From Zeaxanthinibacter enoshimensis (lineage in GTDB: Bacteria > Bacteroidota > Bacteroidia > Flavobacteriales > Flavobacteriaceae), in NCBI RefSeq assembly GCF_004362865.1, contig NZ_SNYI01000002.1, positions 310,001 through 374,000 on the forward strand: a stretch of DNA of 64,000 nucleotides. Direction: 5' to 3'. The notes beneath the pieces were generated by a model. The model saw nothing but the letters and a program-made list of their open reading frames with translations. It did not search any database and was not told the DNA's origin. Shown here one piece after another: positions 61,624-64,000 of the stretch. Positions within the stretch are counted from its first letter, which is position 1; the number at the start of each line of letters is the position of its first letter. The translations under genes were made by a program, and so were the position numbers.

Positions 61624-62061
61624 ATGAAAAGAAAAGTAATTGCAATACAGGAATGGTTAGACCCTGACTCTTTACACCAGGAGACAAGGTCATGGATTTC
61701 TGTGATTGAGTTCATCGGAGACGAACAGCGGTTCCTGAACGAACTGGTAAAGGATTTTACGATAGAACTGACCCAATCTTCTAATTTTGAATCCTCAAAA
61801 CGTACAGTTTCTGAGCTTCTTTCCCTTGAGAGTGAACTAGTGGTCATGAAAGAGAAGGTGCAATTGCACGGAAACCAACTTAAGATCATGACAGATAAGG
61901 TAGACCAGCTCGAAATGGAAAGCGCCTACCTGAAAACCCATAAAAAATTGTCATCTCAGTATACGGCGTACATGCAAAAATACCGGGAATTCAAAACAGG
62001 TTTTTTTAAGATGATAACAGATCAATTAAAGCAAAGAAAAACAAAGAAACTCACCCCATGA
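61624..62061 (+). CDS. Small helical stress-island protein C (unnamed family)
   Basis: A 145-residue all-helical protein, paralogue of A and B. It carries the N-terminal motif around W24 (WISVIEFIGDEQRFLNELVK) and the C-terminal motif THKKLSSQYTAYMQKYREFK; the middle is a coiled coil (SLESELVVMKEKVQLHGNQL). Its last four bases overlap the ATG of the lipoprotein gene. 63 bases after protein B, which has no operator in between. Confidence 0.78.
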   Translation: MKRKVIAIQEWLDPDSLHQETRSWISVIEFIGDEQRFLNELVKDFTIELTQSSNFESSKRTVSELLSLESELVVMKEKVQLHGNQLKIMTDKVDQLEMESAYLKTHKKLSSQYTAYMQKYREFKTGFFKMITDQLKQRKTKKLTP

Positions 62062-62726
62062 AAAGATTCTCCATAGTATTTACCCTGTTTCTAATCCTCT
62101 TCAGTTCCGGATGCTCATCCACCAGTCTGGTGAGCAGCTGGAAGAACCCGGACATCGTATTGTTTGATGCCTACAAAGTTCTTGTGGTCGGAATGACCCA
62201 GAATGAACGGGCACGGCTCCTGTTCGAGACGAATATGAGGGATGAGTTTACCAAAAGAAATGTTGAAGCGATGAGGAGTCTTGATGTGTTCGATGTCGCC
62301 TTTACCAACTCGGCCCGCTCGGAAGAGGAATTGGATGAAGTGGAGGAGCAATTGCTCGATAAGGATTTTGATGCCATTTTGTTCACCAAGGTTGTGGGAT
62401 ACGAGAATAAAAGAAGTTTCAGGGAACAGGTCCTGGACTGGGAAACTTACATGGAAGGATTTAAAGAGGATTATAACTCTAACCAGGGCATCTATTTCAA
62501 GAAGGATTATTACCAGGATTACGATGTTTACTATGCAGAGACCTCGCTTTATTGTATCTGTGTGGGGAAAGACAGAAAACTTATCTGGAGAGGTACCATA
62601 GAGATCACTGATCCAAAAAATGTTGAGAAGGTTGTGGATGACTATATTCAACTGGTCGTATATGCCTTACAGGAGCAAGATCTTATAATCAGGAAAAAAA
62701 CCGAAAATGAAACTACTAGTCTTTAG
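62058..62726 (+). CDS. Lipoprotein of unknown function
   Basis: A 222-residue lipoprotein (lipobox LFSSGCSSTS). After the signal, the sequence has a Rossmann-like opening (FDAYKVLVVGMTQNERARLL) and an acidic DEVEEQLLDKDFDAILFTKV stretch; the rest is unassigned. A beta-alpha pattern suggests a DUF4136-like fold, low confidence. It overlaps both neighbours (protein C and D-LDH), so is firmly part of the operon. Confidence 0.65.
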   Translation: MKRFSIVFTLFLILFSSGCSSTSLVSSWKNPDIVLFDAYKVLVVGMTQNERARLLFETNMRDEFTKRNVEAMRSLDVFDVAFTNSARSEEELDEVEEQLLDKDFDAILFTKVVGYENKRSFREQVLDWETYMEGFKEDYNSNQGIYFKKDYYQDYDVYYAETSLYCICVGKDRKLIWRGTIEITDPKNVEKVVDDYIQLVVYALQEQDLIIRKKTENETTSL

Positions 62727-63714
62727 CGCCAAGGAATTTGAGAAACCCTTTCTGTACAAGGCCAATCAAGAGCGGTTCACCATGCATTTTACAGAGGACG
62801 CCCTCGACACCCATACGGCGCAGAAAGCGGTAGGTTACGATGCGATCTCTATCTTCTCTGGTGATGATGCTTCCTTACTGGTCCTTGAAAAATTACATGA
62901 CCTCGGAGTAAAATATATTGCTATCAGGGCCGCCGGTTATAACAACATCCACATTAAGGCAGCTAAACGAATTGGTCTGAAAGTTGCCAACGTCCCGGAG
63001 TATTCTCCCCATGCCATTGCAGAGCACGCTACAGCCTTGTTACTCGCACTGGCCCGGAAGATCGTCCAGGCTGACCGGCAGGTGCAGAAAGACAACTTTT
63101 TACTGGATGAGCTGATGGGTTTTAACCTTCACGGCAAGACCATTGGCATCGTGGGAACGGGACGGATAGGTACGGTAATGGCAAAGATCATGAACGGATT
63201 TGGATGCCGGATACTTGCCCATGACCCGGTCCCGAATAAAAGCCTTTCAGAGCTTGATCTTGTCAAATATGTTTCAATAGAGGAACTATGTAAGGAGTCT
63301 GATGTGATCAGTCTCCACATCCCGCTGACCTATGAAAATTTCTATTTCTTTGATAAGGAAAAGCTTGGATGGATGAAACCATCTGCCATCTTGGTGAATA
63401 CTGCCAGGGGCGCGGTCGTACAGACCAATGTCCTGATAGAGGCTCTGGAACGCGGACAGATTGCAGGCTATGCTGCAGATGTATATGAAAAGGAAAGAGG
63501 CCTCTTTTTCCGGGATCATTCCGGTAAAGGAATCAGTGATGAACGATTCAAAAAGCTGCGGGAACTACCCAATGTTCTGATTACCCCGCACCAGGCATTT
63601 GTTACAGAAGAAGCGTTGAAGAATATTGCGGAAATGACCATGGAAAACCTCTCAGCCTGGGACAAGAATCTGCCATGTAAAAATGAATTAGGTAAAGAGA
63701 CCATGATGTCATAG
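62707..63714 (+). CDS. ldhA: D-lactate dehydrogenase-like 2-hydroxyacid dehydrogenase
   Basis: A 335-residue D-2-hydroxyacid dehydrogenase. NAD fold: KTIGIVGTGRIGTVMAKIMN. Catalytic Arg in VNTARGAVVQ, Glu in ADVYEKERGLFF, His in ITPHQAFVTEEAL. The segments AAGYNNIHIKAA, NVPEYSPHAIAEHA and FFRDHSGKGI resemble fermentative LdhA of E. coli. It would reduce pyruvate to D-lactate and regenerate NAD+ in low oxygen. Overlaps the lipoprotein gene by 20 bases. Last gene of the operon. Confidence 0.85.
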   Translation: MKLLVFSAKEFEKPFLYKANQERFTMHFTEDALDTHTAQKAVGYDAISIFSGDDASLLVLEKLHDLGVKYIAIRAAGYNNIHIKAAKRIGLKVANVPEYSPHAIAEHATALLLALARKIVQADRQVQKDNFLLDELMGFNLHGKTIGIVGTGRIGTVMAKIMNGFGCRILAHDPVPNKSLSELDLVKYVSIEELCKESDVISLHIPLTYENFYFFDKEKLGWMKPSAILVNTARGAVVQTNVLIEALERGQIAGYAADVYEKERGLFFRDHSGKGISDERFKKLRELPNVLITPHQAFVTEEALKNIAEMTMENLSAWDKNLPCKNELGKETMMS

Positions 63715-64000
63715 GACAGGGGCAAAGACCCTTGCCATTCCTTCTTTTAATCGCTCTGACACAGGTCTATGTATAAATTTCTGATAGGACAATTCCCTTG
63801 AGCCCTCGCAATCTTCCTCAAAATCCTTCCTGAGGTCTCTGCTGAATGCGTTGTCGTAAACCAGCGCATTAACTTCATAGTTATGCTCAAAGCTCCGGGC
63901 ATCTATATTGGTGGTTCCGATAGTCGCAATGTCATCATCACTGACAATGATCTTACTGTGCAGGAACCCCTGGGGAAACATAAATATCCTGATCCCCGCC
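63709..64000 (-). CDS. cls: Cardiolipin synthase / phospholipase D family, C-terminal fragment
   Basis: The frame is open to the window edge, so only the C-terminal 96 residues are seen. The second HKD motif is complete: FLHSKIIVSDDDIATIGTTN, followed by IDARSFEHNYEVNALVYDN and the typical ending SERLKEGMARVFAPVL. It probably makes cardiolipin at the inner membrane; a phospholipase D of other role is possible. Its stop overlaps the end of the D-LDH gene by six bases. Confidence 0.85.
   Translation of the reverse strand, partial: AGIRIFMFPQGFLHSKIIVSDDDIATIGTTNIDARSFEHNYEVNALVYDNAFSRDLRKDFEEDCEGSRELSYQKFIHRPVSERLKEGMARVFAPVL

Overview
This 64 kb stretch comes from a Bacteroidota chromosome, most likely a marine or environmental flavobacterium (family Flavobacteriaceae). 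The evidence is phyletic flavour: a CarboxypepD_reg/TonB-type outer-membrane receptor, DUF5916, DUF4295 after L28-L33, a zeaxanthin-type carotenoid operon, a mitochondrial-type aconitase, few Shine-Dalgarno sequences, and many perfect Bacteroidota -7 promoter elements (TAnnTTTG). I see no phage, insertion sequence, integrase or CRISPR array; most of the window reads as core chromosome.

Layout. 1-9 kb: end of idi, PTPS, peroxiredoxin and manA in an overlapping operon, then a lipoprotein, a DUF819 membrane protein, a DUF5916 barrel and PBP1A on the minus strand. 9-21 kb: S1/P1 nuclease, AraC regulator, MOSC, DoxX, htpG, a candidate small RNA, TetR-ABC1 kinase pair, fabH and a TonB-dependent receptor. 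21-33 kb: housekeeping genes (recR, branched-chain-type E2, DEDDh exonuclease, FAH, Hpt, cinA, rpmB-rpmG-DUF4295, ftsY, rimO). 33-41 kb: serine hydrolase, two SRPBCC proteins, two periplasmic PPIase-type chaperones, MoxR ATPase, aconitase and a cysteine-free TlpA-like protein. 41-45 kb: operon of a CarH-like B12-binding MerR regulator followed by crtI, crtB and crtZ. 45-49 kb: Gfo/Idh oxidoreductase with a DUF1080 lipoprotein, a DadA-like oxidase, then about 900 bases of non-coding repeats (heptamer arrays and GC-rich hairpins) and tRNA-Leu(GAG).

49.7-64 kb is the most interesting part. It is a stress island: a TSUP transporter, six tandem-domain universal stress proteins, a PAS histidine kinase, a receiver-cNMP-HTH (response regulator fused to a Crp/Fnr protein), an MscS channel, a release-factor-like (baeRF-like) protein, a D-lactate dehydrogenase-like enzyme, a phospholipase-D/cardiolipin synthase end, several small unknown proteins, and three homologous small helical proteins of an unnamed family. 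Reading the intergenic spaces by eye, I find the same 14-bp inverted repeat, (A/C)TGA(C/G)-N4-(A/G/C)TCAT, at seven places. In each case its centre lies exactly 29.5 bases upstream of a -7 element (TAnnTTTA/G or a one- or two-mismatch version), i.e. at about -41 from the likely transcription start, the geometry of a class II Crp/Fnr activator site. One copy has correctly spaced -7 elements on both sides, facing two divergent genes. The obvious candidate regulator is the receiver-Crp fusion encoded in the middle of the island. The fermentative-type D-LDH and the USPs suggest a low-oxygen or energy-starvation regulon; that last step is inference.
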